The notes under the pieces were generated by a model. The model did no database searches and was not told the origin of the DNA. It saw nothing but the letters and a program-made list of their open reading frames with translations. The translations under genes were made by a program, and so were the position numbers. Shown in pieces: positions 7,837 to 16,275 of a stretch of DNA of 36,107 nucleotides (positions are counted from its first letter, which is position 1; each line of letters opens with the position of its first letter). The stretch is from Pseudonocardia sp. (GTDB taxonomy: Bacteria; Actinomycetota; Actinomycetes; Mycobacteriales; Pseudonocardiaceae). The DNA is taken from positions 1-36,107 of the forward strand of contig JAODNO010000645.1 in the NCBI GenBank assembly GCA_025465235.1, written 5' to 3'.

Positions 7837-8988
7837 TCAGCGGGCGCGGTCGAGGATCCGGCGGGCAAGCCCGCTGCCGGAGCCGGGTGGGAAGTCGGCG
7901 ACGCGGATCGAGCCGTGCACCCCGGTGACGAGGTCGACGGCCTGGGAGACGTCGAAGTCCGTCGCCGCGCTGAGGTAGAGGTAGGCCTGCTGTGGGTCCA
8001 TGTCGAACAGGGCGGTGACGAGCTCGACCGCGTTGCCGACGCACATGCGCAGGGCCCGGCCCAGGTCCTCGTCCATGCCGGTCGGGACGATCAGCCCGTG
8101 TCCGGCGGCGAACGGACCCTCGACTCCGCCGAGCTTGTGCCGGACCTGGGCGGCGGGGATGAGGTCGACCGTCAGCGACGCCCGCAGCGGGGCCTCCAGA
8201 GCGGTCAATGCGACCTCGCCGTTGCCCTGGGCGTAGTGCGGGTCGCCCACATAGAGCAGGGCGTCGGGCACCTGGACCGGCAGGAAGAGGGTCGCGCCGG
8301 GAGTCAGCAACCTGATGTCGATGTTCCCGCCGTGCAGGCCTGGCGGAACCGAGTGGGCCCGGGTCTCGGTGTCGGTGGCGACCCCGATGATGCCGAGGAA
8401 CGGGGCCAGCGGGAAGCGGGCCACCTCGTCGCCGTCGGCCCGTAGGGGCATGGTGCCGAACCACGCGCCGTCGAACTCACGCACGGAGCAGAAGGCGCTG
8501 TATCCGTCGTCCAGCTTGGGGTGCCCGGTGAGTACACCCCGTCCGTGCCGGGTGGAGACGACACCATAGGGAGCGCGCATGCGCAGGTCGTCGACACAAA
8601 CGGCGAGCAGGTCTCCCGGCCGGGCGCCGTCGACGGCGATCGGACCGGTCACGATGTGCGGCCCGTCGATACGGGGATCGCGGCGACGGCGCGCGGTCAC
8701 CTCGATCGCGTCGGCGAGCACCTGGTCGGGCGAGACGCCGTGCCGGCCGAAGTACCCGACCGGATCCGATCCTTGGTCCTCGAGGATGCCCTCGTGGCTG
8801 ATGGTGTCGACCACGACATGATCGCCGGCGCCGATGCGTGCCACCGGGGCTTCGGACCGGTGGGGGAGTCGTCCCCACATCACCCGGCCGGGATCCGCGG
8901 GGACGTAGACGATGCCGCCGTCGACCTCCGCCCCTTCCTGCAGGACGGGGAACGCGCCCATGGCCGGGCCGGGAAACGTGGTGGTCAT
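7837..8988 (-). CDS. Acetamidase/formamidase family protein
   Basis: This 383-residue cytosolic enzyme matches the FmdA/AmdA family, which hydrolyses formamide, acetamide or related small amides to the acid and ammonia. The strongest block is GGNIDIRLLTPGATLFLP followed by GDPHYAQGNGEV, close to the family signature. HEGILEDQG near residue 65 and the VTGPIAVDGARPGD block are also typical. GGAAGG precedes the ATG by a good spacing. A GntR regulator gene lies 190 nt upstream on the same strand, and a terminator-like hairpin follows. In context it could release ammonia and formate or acetate late in the breakdown of an N-containing compound; the substrate is unproven. Confidence 0.9.
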   Translation of the reverse strand: MTTTFPGPAMGAFPVLQEGAEVDGGIVYVPADPGRVMWGRLPHRSEAPVARIGAGDHVVVDTISHEGILEDQGSDPVGYFGRHGVSPDQVLADAIEVTARRRRDPRIDGPHIVTGPIAVDGARPGDLLAVCVDDLRMRAPYGVVSTRHGRGVLTGHPKLDDGYSAFCSVREFDGAWFGTMPLRADGDEVARFPLAPFLGIIGVATDTETRAHSVPPGLHGGNIDIRLLTPGATLFLPVQVPDALLYVGDPHYAQGNGEVALTALEAPLRASLTVDLIPAAQVRHKLGGVEGPFAAGHGLIVPTGMDEDLGRALRMCVGNAVELVTALFDMDPQQAYLYLSAATDFDVSQAVDLVTGVHGSIRVADFPPGSGSGLARRILDRAR

Positions 8989-9179
8989 CGAAGTGCCTTC
9001 CGTGGGTGGTCGGTGCCCGTTCGCTCCCCCTGCTCCGGAGGCTCCGCTGGGCGGCGATCTCGAGTGGTTGTGCCCACATCAGCCGGCGAGGTCCCTGTCG
9101 TTGTCCGGGCCGGCAGGGGTCGATGTGCTCGAGGTGCCCGTCGGTGGCCCGGCGCAGGGAGATGCGCTGGTCGCTGCCG

Positions 9180-9860
9180 TCAGTGAGCGGCGCGGTAGGT
9201 CTGCATGGCTGCCTTGACGTGCTCCTCCGCGGCGCGGCGGGCCGCGTCCTCGTCACCGTTGACGATGGCTTGGCAGATCTCCCGATGCTGAATGATCACG
9301 GTCTTCGACCAAGCCGCATCCGACAGGTTCGAGACCGTCGACACCGCAATCCTGTCCCATACCCGATGCAGGGCGTCCTCGATGAAGGGGTTGCCGGGGG
9401 CACGCCCGAAGGCCCGATGGAACGCCAGGTTGGCACGGGCGGAGCGCTTCGCGTCGCCCTCGGCCACGGCCTGCTCGACCTCGTCAGCCGCGTCCTGGAT
9501 GCCGCGGATCTCCGCAGGGGCGATCTGACCTGAGACCTGCCGGCGCGCCGCCTGCGCGGCAGCGAGCCCTTCCAGGGCCGCTCGCAGCTCGTAGATCTGC
9601 TCGATCTCGGCGCTGTCGAGCGTCGCCACTGCGACCCCCCGCGCCGCAGGCACCACCAGACCGTCCGCCTGTAGCCGTCCGAGTGCCTCCCGGACCGGGG
9701 TGCGACTCACCCCGAGCTCCTGCGCCAGCGCGGTTTCCGTGAGCCGCTCGGCCGGCGCCAGGTCCCCGTCCCCGAAGCGCCTGCGCAGGACCGTGTACAC
9801 CGCCTGCGCACTGCTCGACGCCGCCCCCAGATGTTCCACAGCGAAGAGCATACGGTGCAT
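9180..9860 (-). CDS. GntR-family regulator, FCD subfamily
   Basis: The 226-residue protein has a winged HTH (about residues 16-80, motif GVSRTPVREALGRLQADGL) and an FCD domain. In the metal site the usual Asp is Asn (N-x3-H in RANLAFHRAF), followed by His in IQHREI and EEHVKA. ATG 9860 or ATG 9851 are the plausible starts; both lie inside a cluster of CATAC repeats. It is divergent from the amidohydrolase operon and upstream of the acetamidase gene, so it probably controls both. Its C-terminal half (NPFIEDALHRVWDRIAVS) closely resembles the regulator at 17448-18143 (NPFLQDALDRLWSRIAIS), implying paralogy. Confidence 0.9.
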   Translation of the reverse strand: MHRMLFAVEHLGAASSSAQAVYTVLRRRFGDGDLAPAERLTETALAQELGVSRTPVREALGRLQADGLVVPAARGVAVATLDSAEIEQIYELRAALEGLAAAQAARRQVSGQIAPAEIRGIQDAADEVEQAVAEGDAKRSARANLAFHRAFGRAPGNPFIEDALHRVWDRIAVSTVSNLSDAAWSKTVIIQHREICQAIVNGDEDAARRAAEEHVKAAMQTYRAAH

Positions 9861-9908
9861 ACGACCCCGGACACCAACGCTTGACATACGCTGCATGCAA
9901 TGCATACT
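9848..9908. promoter_or_regulatory. Divergent control region: TTGACA/CATACT promoter and four CATAC repeats
   Basis: On the plus strand TTGACA (9881-9886) is followed after 16 nt by CATACT (9903-9908), a good promoter for the amidohydrolase operon. The region has GCATACG at 9848-9854 and 9857-9863, ACATACG at 9884-9890 and GCATACT at 9902-9908, plus the palindrome TGCATGCA (9892-9899). Two of the repeats overlap the promoter hexamers and two overlap the start of the divergent GntR gene. This suits repression of both directions by that regulator. Confidence 0.5.
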
Positions 9909-9930
9909 TTCCGCCTTGTACGGAGGTGGA

Positions 9931-10170
9931 ATGAGCATCGGAGCGCGCCTCGAACTGGCACTCGTCGCGCCCCGCACGCGCAGTTGCCTTCGTGTCCCTC
10001 ACCTCGGTGGCCTGGGGTCCGGCGGTGTTGCCGGCTGCAACGGGTCTGTCGGTGGGCGGCTTGGTGTGCTGGCCGCCCGACGCATCTCGCCGGCCGCACT
10101 CCGCTGGACGGGCCGCCGCCTGGGTTGTGGATGCGCTATCGCCCTGGAGGTGGGCAGGCATGTTTCCTGA
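9931..10170 (+). CDS. Possible 79-codon leader ORF overlapping the amidohydrolase start
   Basis: ATG 9931 follows a very strong ribosome site (GGAGGTGGA) located about 15 nt after the candidate promoter. The frame runs to TGA at 10168-10170, 11 nt past the amidohydrolase ATG at 10160, so it could couple translation. Against it, third-position G/C is roughly 72% by my count, below the neighbours, and the sequence (Arg-, Gly- and Cys-rich) matches nothing I know. A shorter leader peptide or plain untranslated leader is equally possible. Confidence 0.3.
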   Translation: MSIGARLELALVAPRTRSCLRVPHLGGLGSGGVAGCNGSVGGRLGVLAARRISPAALRWTGRRLGCGCAIALEVGRHVS

Positions 10171-11512
10171 CACGGATCTGCCCGCACGAGAGAACCTGGT
10201 CCTATCCGGCGTAACGGCGGTGACGATGGATCCGCGGCTGGGGGATCTGGAGCGCGCCACCGTGACGGTGGAGGCCGGTGTGATCACCGCCGTGTCCACC
10301 GAACCGGTGGATGTGGCCGCTGGGCCGGACACCACGGTGATCGACGGGAAAGGCCTTGTGGCGCTGCCCGGCTTCGTCGACACCCACTGGCATCTGTGGA
10401 ACAGCCTGCTCCGCGGCACCGTCAGCGACGCTCGCGATCGCGACTACTTCTCCGTGAAACGTGGTCTGGGCCCGCACCACGATCTCGAGGACTTCTATTG
10501 GGCGGCGCGGTTCGCGCTCGCTGAGGCGGTGACCGCCGGCATCACCACGGTGCACAACTGGGACCACAACGTCCGGTCCGCCGAGGACGCTGACGTGAAC
10601 GTTCGCGCCCAACTCGACGCGGGTGTCCGTGGCAGGTTCTCCTACGGCCCCCGGGACTCCACGCCCGCGGACCAGTCCATGGACCTCGACGACCTGCGCC
10701 GGTTCGCCGACCGCTGGCCCGCAGCCCGCGTCGACGGCCTGCTGGACTTCGGGGCGGCGCTGCGGGGCCCGTACCGGACGCCCGGGGAGGTCTATCGGCG
10801 CGAGTGGGCGACCGCGCGCGAGCTGGGCCTGCCGATCACCATGCATTGCGACCGCTGCCTGCGCGAGGACGGATGCCGCTCCTGCGGTCTCACGCGGCTT
10901 GCCGACGAAGGGCTGCTGGGTAGCGACGTCCAGATCGTCCACGCCGTGCACGCCTCGGAACGCGACATCGCCGCCTTGGCCGCCACGGGGACCCACGTGT
11001 CACTGAGCCCGATCACCGAGCTACGCACGATGGGGTTCCCGCTGGTCACTGAGCTGATCGCGGCGGGGGTGCCGGTCTCGCTGTCGACGGACACGCTGGC
11101 GATGCCGACCGCTCCCGACGTGCTCACCACGCTCCGGGCCGTGGAGGCCGTGGAGGCCGCCCGGTGTGGGTCGTCCGCAGTCAGCCCGCGCAGGCTCCTG
11201 CAGATGGCGACCATCGACGGCGCCCATGACCTCGGGCTCGGTGGGGTGACCGGGTCGATCACCCCGGGGAAGCGGGCAGATCTGCTGCTGCTCGACGCGG
11301 GCGCCTCCAACCTGCTACCCGGGGGGGACGTCGTCGAGGCGCTCGTTCGTCAGGGCAGGGCCACGGACATCGTCACCGTCGTGGTCGACGGCCGGATCCT
11401 CCTCGAGGGCGGCCACCTCACCCAGCCGTCGGCCCGCGCCGCGATCTCCGGCGCCGACGAACGACGGGACGCCCTGATTGAGCGTGCCCGCGCGGCCGGT
11501 GACTGGGCATGA
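10160..11512 (+). CDS. Amidohydrolase-superfamily enzyme (cytosine deaminase/ATZ-TRZ type)
   Basis: The 450-residue enzyme shows the complete metal-dependent amidohydrolase pattern. The HxH pair is in LPGFVDTHWHLWNSLLRGT (His76, His78). Further His residues occur in TMHCDRC and VHAVHAS, and the catalytic Asp is in SLSTDT. The C-terminal block GSITPGKRADLLLLD closes the composite beta domain. Such enzymes deaminate or dechlorinate N-heterocycles or hydrolyse cyclic amides in the cytosol. ATG 10160 is preceded by GGAGGTGGG; the frame is open further upstream but that part is not protein-like. It leads an operon with an MFS transporter, a FAH-family hydrolase and a PuuE-like deacetylase, so a heterocyclic or amide substrate imported by the transporter is likely. 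The exact substrate is unknown. Confidence 0.88.
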   Translation: MFPDTDLPARENLVLSGVTAVTMDPRLGDLERATVTVEAGVITAVSTEPVDVAAGPDTTVIDGKGLVALPGFVDTHWHLWNSLLRGTVSDARDRDYFSVKRGLGPHHDLEDFYWAARFALAEAVTAGITTVHNWDHNVRSAEDADVNVRAQLDAGVRGRFSYGPRDSTPADQSMDLDDLRRFADRWPAARVDGLLDFGAALRGPYRTPGEVYRREWATARELGLPITMHCDRCLREDGCRSCGLTRLADEGLLGSDVQIVHAVHASERDIAALAATGTHVSLSPITELRTMGFPLVTELIAAGVPVSLSTDTLAMPTAPDVLTTLRAVEAVEAARCGSSAVSPRRLLQMATIDGAHDLGLGGVTGSITPGKRADLLLLDAGASNLLPGGDVVEALVRQGRATDIVTVVVDGRILLEGGHLTQPSARAAISGADERRDALIERARAAGDWA

Positions 11513-11555
11513 CTCGATCCCTTGCCACTTCGACGATCACCTTAGGCGGTAATAG

Positions 11556-12806
11556 ATGACCACGAGCGCTGTGCCGACGGGCCCGGCAACAGAGCGCGTC
11601 GCGAACGGGCCCGCCATCGCGATGTTCGGGCTGCTCCTGCTGGCCTACTCGGTGAACGCGATGGACCGCATGGTCTTCCCGGTCATGCTTCCCGAGGTCA
11701 GCGCCGAGTACGGGTTCAGCCTCGACCAGTCCGGGCTCCAGTCCACGATATTCGCGCTCGGCATGGGGATCACCGGAATCCCGGCGGGGATCGCGCTGGC
11801 CAGGTTCGGCCGAAAGGCCCTGATCGTCGTCGGTACAGCGGCTTTCTCGGTGGCCACGATCATGACGATCGCGAGCACGGGCTTCGCCGACATGCTGGCA
11901 TGGCGGGTGCTCTCCGGCGTCGGGGAGGCCCTGCAGCTGGCCGCGATCATCACCGTGGCGGCCGCGGCGTTCCCGCGGCATCGCGGGCTCGCCATCGGGG
12001 CGGTGAACATGGCGTTCGCCACCGGCTCGGTCGTCGGGCCCTTGGTGGCGGCGGCCTTGCTGGTACACCACGGGACCTGGCGCTCGCCGATGATCGTCTT
12101 CGGGGTCGCCGGACTGGTCGTGACCGTCGCAGTCATTCTCTGCGTGTCGCGCCGGTTCACCGAGGTGACGGCGGCGCCCATGCAGGCGCACCACGTCGGC
12201 GGGGCCCGATCGGTGTTGCACTGGAATCCGATGCTCCTGGCCGTGATCACAGTGCTGTTCGGGCTGGTCGACTTCGCCTACATCGGCCTGTACGCGACTT
12301 ATCTGCGTCAGGAACTCGGTTTCACGCCCGGGCAGGCGGCGCTCGCGGTGGGCCTGTCAGGTCTGGCCGCGTTCGCCTCGCCGCTGGGCGGGCTGCTCGC
12401 CGACCGGCTCGATCCCCGCATCTGCCTGGGTCTACTGAACCTGTTGACGGCCGCAGCCGCGGCCGGCTTGTTCCTCGGGCCGCCTTCGCCGGGATGGCAG
12501 GCGGTGTTCTCCTTCCTGTTCGGGCTCTTCGCCAGCAGCGGTGTGTACGTCGCCTTGGCCGGTCTGCTCGTGAAGTCGGTGCATCTCGACATCGTGGGGC
12601 ACGCGTCGGGCGTGTTCATCACTTGCATCTACGTCGCCGCGGGACTCTCGGGCTATTTGTTCAGCCGCATCGTGAACGGCGCCGGCTGGGCCGGCGCCGG
12701 GCTGGTGCAGATCGTTGGCTTCTCGGCGGTAGGAGCGCTGCTGGCCGTGTTCCTGCGCCCGGCTCTGTTCAGCACCACCGCGCACACCGGATCGGAGATC
12801 TCATGA
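11556..12806 (+). CDS. MFS transporter
   Basis: The 416-residue protein has about 12 hydrophobic segments. The first helix contains AYSVNAMDRMVFPV and the loop after helix 2 carries a motif-A variant (GIALARFGRKALIV). SGVGEALQ lies in helix 4. This places it among anion or aromatic-acid type importers. It lies 43 nt after the amidohydrolase gene and overlaps the FAH gene by 4 nt. It closely resembles the MFS protein at 14956-16248 in the same segments (AINAADRQVFPV, SGVGESLQ), so the two are paralogous. It probably imports the substrate of this operon. Confidence 0.9.
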   Translation: MTTSAVPTGPATERVANGPAIAMFGLLLLAYSVNAMDRMVFPVMLPEVSAEYGFSLDQSGLQSTIFALGMGITGIPAGIALARFGRKALIVVGTAAFSVATIMTIASTGFADMLAWRVLSGVGEALQLAAIITVAAAAFPRHRGLAIGAVNMAFATGSVVGPLVAAALLVHHGTWRSPMIVFGVAGLVVTVAVILCVSRRFTEVTAAPMQAHHVGGARSVLHWNPMLLAVITVLFGLVDFAYIGLYATYLRQELGFTPGQAALAVGLSGLAAFASPLGGLLADRLDPRICLGLLNLLTAAAAAGLFLGPPSPGWQAVFSFLFGLFASSGVYVALAGLLVKSVHLDIVGHASGVFITCIYVAAGLSGYLFSRIVNGAGWAGAGLVQIVGFSAVGALLAVFLRPALFSTTAHTGSEIS

Positions 12807-13510
12807 CCCTGCTGTTCACCCCACCGACCGTCTTCGTGCCGGTCGCCGGCTCCGACCAGCGGTTCCCGGTGCGACGGATCGACTGCGTTGGCCGCAACTA
12901 CGTCGTCCACGTCCGGGAGATGAAGGAGGGCGACGAGCGCGACGACCCCTTCTTCTTCCAGAAACCGACCGACAGTGTCGTCGGGGACCGAGCTCGCGTG
13001 CCTTACCCACCTCGGACCGGCGACTTCCAGTTCGAGGGCGAGCTCGTGGTCGCGATCGGCGCCGACGGGGCGGACGTCCCTGTGAGCCGCGCCCTCGACC
13101 TGGTCCTCGGCTATGCCGCCGGCATCGACCTGACCCGGCGCGACCGGCAGCGCGACTGCCGGGAGCGGCAGATCTCCTGGGAGGCGGGCAAGGCCTTCGA
13201 CGCCTCCGCACCTTGCGGACCGATCACTACTCGTGAGGAAGCCGGCGACATCGCCGGAGCGGGTCTGCAGGTGACAGTCAACAGCGAAGTCCGCCAGCAG
13301 ACCCGGATTGCACTGATGATCTGGGACGTCGCGGAGATCATCGCCCACCTGTCCGGCGATTACCGCCTCATGCCAGGAGACCTGATCTACACCGGCACGC
13401 CCGCCGGGGTCGGCGCGGTCGTTCCCGGCGACGAGATCCGGGTCGACATCGACGGCCTGGAGCCCCTGTCCATCAACATCACCGAGAGCGGGAGCCATGC
13501 AACCAAATGA
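12803..13510 (+). CDS. FAH-family hydrolase, fumarylpyruvate-hydrolase-like
   Basis: The 235-residue product has the fumarylacetoacetate-hydrolase fold. The text RRIDCVGRNYVVHVREM, DDPFFFQKPTDSVV and GIDLTRRDRQ strongly recalls fumarylpyruvate hydrolases of the gentisate pathway. Metal ligands are likely Glu78 and Glu80 (FEGELV) and Asp109. GYRLMPGD-like and IYTGTPAGVGAV blocks end the domain. Such enzymes cleave a C-C bond in diketo acids to give pyruvate or a related acid. ATG 12803 overlaps the MFS stop by 4 nt. No gentisate dioxygenase or isomerase is nearby, so the substrate may be another acylpyruvate. Confidence 0.88.
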   Translation: MTLLFTPPTVFVPVAGSDQRFPVRRIDCVGRNYVVHVREMKEGDERDDPFFFQKPTDSVVGDRARVPYPPRTGDFQFEGELVVAIGADGADVPVSRALDLVLGYAAGIDLTRRDRQRDCRERQISWEAGKAFDASAPCGPITTREEAGDIAGAGLQVTVNSEVRQQTRIALMIWDVAEIIAHLSGDYRLMPGDLIYTGTPAGVGAVVPGDEIRVDIDGLEPLSINITESGSHATK

Positions 13511-14405
13511 GCGCATCGACTACGACCCGATCGAGGGCCGGGCAGCACTGCACCTCCCGGGAGGAGCGCGCGTCGCAGTCTGGCTGATCGTGAACGTGGA
13601 GGAATGGTCGGCGACCGAACCGATGCCGCGTACCGTCCTCACCCCGCCGGCCGGGGGCGTGCCGACACCGGACGTCCCGAACTGGGCCTGGCACGAGTAC
13701 GGCAACCGCGTCGGGTTCTGGCGGCTGCTCCGTGTCATCGACCGGCACGCGATACCGGCAGCGCTCGCCGTCAACGGGTCGGCGATCGGTGCCTACCCAC
13801 AGATCACCGAGGCGGCGATCGCCCGGCGGTGGGAATTCATCGGACACGGCTTCACCCAGAAGAACATGCAGAAGGTGCCCGACGAGCGGCTCGATATCCA
13901 GCTGACACGCGACGCGATCGCCGCGGCGACCGGCCGCAGGCCGCGCGGATGGCTCGGCCCCGGTCTCACCGAGACATGGGAGACCCCCGACCTGCTCGTC
14001 GAAGAGGGTTACGACTACGTGTGCGACTGGGTGCTGGACGACCAGCCGACCGTGCTACGCACCCGGGGCGACCGGATCGTGAACGTGCCGTACACCCAGG
14101 AGTGCAACGACGTCGCGATGATGCTCATCCAGCACCACACCGCCGACGAGTACCGACGCCGGGCCATCGACCAGTTCGACCAGATCCTCGCCGACGCGCG
14201 AGCAGACGACTCCGCGCGCGTGATGGCGCTGGTCGTGCACCCGTACATCATGGGAGCGCCGCATCGGCTGAAGTACCTGGACCTGGCACTCGAGCACATC
14301 CGGGGTCACGACGAGGCGACGTTCTGCACGGGCGAGCAGATCCTGGACTGGTACCGGACGGCCGAGTTGACCGCTGATGGGCGGGTCGTGGAAGACGTGA
14401 GCTGA
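13497..14405 (+). CDS. Polysaccharide-deacetylase-fold hydrolase (PuuE allantoinase/HpPgdA type)
   Basis: The 302-residue protein has the NodB-like fold in the PuuE/HpPgdA branch. EYGNRVGFWRLLRVIDRH and the following AALAVNGSAI are characteristic, as are EFIGHGFTQKN and GWLGPGLTETWETPDLL. The usual early Asp pair is replaced by VNVEEW, as often in this branch. Members hydrolyse allantoin, cyclic imides or N-acyl groups. The gene overlaps the FAH gene by 14 nt and is the last of the operon. A role in opening a cyclic amide or imide, or removing an N-acyl group, fits the amidohydrolase partner, but this is inference. Confidence 0.85.
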   Translation: MQPNERIDYDPIEGRAALHLPGGARVAVWLIVNVEEWSATEPMPRTVLTPPAGGVPTPDVPNWAWHEYGNRVGFWRLLRVIDRHAIPAALAVNGSAIGAYPQITEAAIARRWEFIGHGFTQKNMQKVPDERLDIQLTRDAIAAATGRRPRGWLGPGLTETWETPDLLVEEGYDYVCDWVLDDQPTVLRTRGDRIVNVPYTQECNDVAMMLIQHHTADEYRRRAIDQFDQILADARADDSARVMALVVHPYIMGAPHRLKYLDLALEHIRGHDEATFCTGEQILDWYRTAELTADGRVVEDVS

Positions 14406-14485
14406 CGCTTGGTGCGCTTCGGATTGTCCGGCGCGGCTGCCTGGACCAGGCTGTAGATCGTGAGGCTGTCGGAACTTGGCTCACG

Positions 14486-14660
14486 TCATGCGGCCCGCCG
14501 ATATTCGTGGAGGAGGCCGCCGAGCCGGTCGTGGCGGCGGACGCCGCGGGTGAGGTCGGCCTGGCGGTGTTCCGGGTTCGCGCGCAGGGGAGCGACCGAT
14601 CCGGTCGAGGAGTTTGCGGCGGGTGCTGCGCACGAATCGCTCGGTGATGAGAAATCGGAA
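14486..14660 (-). pseudogene. Decayed transposase remnant (C-terminus of an IS481/IS3-like integrase-core protein)
   Basis: On the minus strand one frame reads LITERFVRSTRRKLLDRIG (14654-14595), like the stretch after the catalytic core of DDE transposases. After a frame change, NPEHRQADLTRG and GGLLHEYRRAA lead to a stop at 14486-14488; the last piece is the usual IS481/IS3-type C-terminus. The expected middle section (HYNxHRPH type) is missing, so there is both a frameshift and an internal deletion. A possible element end, TGTAGATCGTGAGG, starts at 14453. No second end is visible. It marks a past insertion between two catabolic clusters. Confidence 0.6.
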
Positions 14661-14720
14661 GCGCCTGCCGGCATCGGCCCTTTATCAGTCCATGATGGAC
14701 ACCGCGAAAACTAGTCGTAA

Positions 14721-14747
14721 CAACTTCGCGGTTCCTCGCGCGAGTTG
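14721..14747. repeat. Stem-loop CAACTtCGCG...CGCGcgAGTTG
   Basis: The arms at 14721-14730 and 14737-14747 pair over 9 positions with a small asymmetric bulge around a 6-nt loop. It lies in the gap between the transposase remnant and the second MFS gene. It could be a terminator or a leftover of the mobile element. Confidence 0.3.
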
Positions 14748-14820
14748 CTGTAGCGAAGCTCGAAACCCGTTGCGACGACTCCGGGCGGCACCACGCATCT
14801 AGGACGCGGTTGTATCTTTG

Positions 14821-14837
14821 GCATACCTGGTATACCG
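14821..14837. promoter_or_regulatory. Candidate GntR/FCD operator GCATACC-TG-GTATACCG
   Basis: GGTATACC (14829-14836) is a perfect palindrome, preceded by GCATACC (14821-14827). GGTATACC-type sites are known for FCD GntR repressors such as UxuR/ExuR and NanR. The GCATACC heptamer recurs at 17386-17392 upstream of the GntR gene at 17448. This MFS gene may therefore belong to that regulator's regulon. Confidence 0.45.
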
Positions 14838-14955
14838 TCCTGCGGAAGATCGAGTGCGTCGGCCGAGGTCGTGCACCACCATACCTGTGAATGTCGTGAG
14901 GACCTGGTCAATCGACAGAACTTCGTCTTTCACCCGACATTGCTGAGGAGCAGAC

Positions 14956-16248
14956 ATGAGCCAGGTCTCGTCGGAGGCGGTTCGGACCTCAGGGGGCCCA
15001 CCTCGATCCTGGCGCGCCACCGCTATCGCGATCGTGGTCCTCGTGGTTCTCGCCGCGTCATACGCGATCAACGCCGCCGACCGGCAGGTCTTCCCGGTGC
15101 TGCTCAGCTCGATCAACAAGCACTATGGCTTCCCGCTCGCAGCGGGCGGCTTCCTGTCGACGATCTTCACGCTCGGCATCGGGATCGGCGGCATTCCCGC
15201 CGGCCGGCTTCTCGACCGCCTGTCCCGCAAGACTGTGATGCTGATCGGAATCGCGGTCTACTCCGCCTTCACGATCCTCACCCCGCTCGCTTTCGGCTTC
15301 GCGGATATGGCGGCCTACCGCACGATGTCCGGGGTCGGCGAGTCGCTGCAGAACGCCGCACTGTTCTCCGCTGTCGGCGCCTACTTCTACGCGCGCAGAT
15401 CACTCGCGCTCGGGGTACTGAACGTCTCCTATGGGATCGGTAGCGCCCTCGGACCGCTCATCGGGGCGCGACTTTTCACCGCAAGCGGGAGTTGGGCCCT
15501 ACCGCTCTACGTCTTCGGGATCGCCGGATTCCTCTTCGTCCTCATCATTCTGCTGACGGTCAACAAGGCTTACACGGAGGCCAAGGACACCGGGCGCGAG
15601 CAACCAGGCGCCGGAGACGACAGCTCACCACTGCCTGGGACGCTACTCAACCGAACCACTGTCTTCCTGTGTCTGGCGTGTGCAGCCGGCGGCCTCTCGC
15701 TCTATAGCTACCTCGGGTTGTATCCGACGTTCCTGCAAAGTCATCTCGGCCTGAGCGTGAACGACTCCGGCCTGGCCGCGTCCATGTTCGGGATCGGCTC
15801 ACTGGTAGCGAGTATCCCGTCCGGCTACCTGGGTGACCGCTTCGGAAACCGCATCATTGTTCAGGTCTCCTTTCTCTGCGCCATCGTTGTCGCAGCGCTG
15901 ATGTTCATGGTCGCCACCAGCACGGCCGAACAAACGGTACTGTCATTCCTCGAGGGCGCGTTCGGTAGCGGATTTGTCTACGTCAACCTCTACGCAGCAT
16001 TGCAGCGTTCGATTCATCCATCGCTGGTCGGGCGCGCGTCCGGCGCCTTCGTGACGTTCTTCTACTTACCCTCCGCAGTCGCGGGCTATCTCTTCGCTCA
16101 ACTCGTCAATGCCACCGGGTGGGCCGGCGCCGCAGTCGTGCAGCTCATGTTCTTTCCGCTGGTCGGCGCGATCCTGATGATATTCGTCCGGATCCCGGAG
16201 CGGACGGTTGGGACGCCCAGGGCGACTCGAACCGCGACCACGAGTTGA
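14956..16248 (+). CDS. MFS transporter (paralogue of the one at 11556)
   Basis: The 430-residue protein has about 12 membrane segments. SYAINAADRQVFPV opens helix 1, the motif-A loop reads AGRLLDRLSRKTVML, and a second motif-A-like loop after the central region reads GYLGDRFGNRIIV. A hydrophilic linker (about residues 205-225, rich in Glu, Asp, Ser) separates the two halves. GAGGAG precedes the ATG. It lies 27 nt before an amidohydrolase gene on the same strand and is probably co-transcribed with it. Its G+C content is visibly lower than that of the molybdenum-hydroxylase genes downstream. Confidence 0.9.
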   Translation: MSQVSSEAVRTSGGPPRSWRATAIAIVVLVVLAASYAINAADRQVFPVLLSSINKHYGFPLAAGGFLSTIFTLGIGIGGIPAGRLLDRLSRKTVMLIGIAVYSAFTILTPLAFGFADMAAYRTMSGVGESLQNAALFSAVGAYFYARRSLALGVLNVSYGIGSALGPLIGARLFTASGSWALPLYVFGIAGFLFVLIILLTVNKAYTEAKDTGREQPGAGDDSSPLPGTLLNRTTVFLCLACAAGGLSLYSYLGLYPTFLQSHLGLSVNDSGLAASMFGIGSLVASIPSGYLGDRFGNRIIVQVSFLCAIVVAALMFMVATSTAEQTVLSFLEGAFGSGFVYVNLYAALQRSIHPSLVGRASGAFVTFFYLPSAVAGYLFAQLVNATGWAGAAVVQLMFFPLVGAILMIFVRIPERTVGTPRATRTATTS

Positions 16249-16275
16249 CCGGACAACGCCGCAGAAAGGCAGAGC

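Noticed and set aside
11900-12802. Upstream part of a 536-codon plus-strand frame leading into the FAH gene
   Set aside because: This part is out of frame with the MFS gene and not protein-like. The FAH protein starts at the ATG at 12803.
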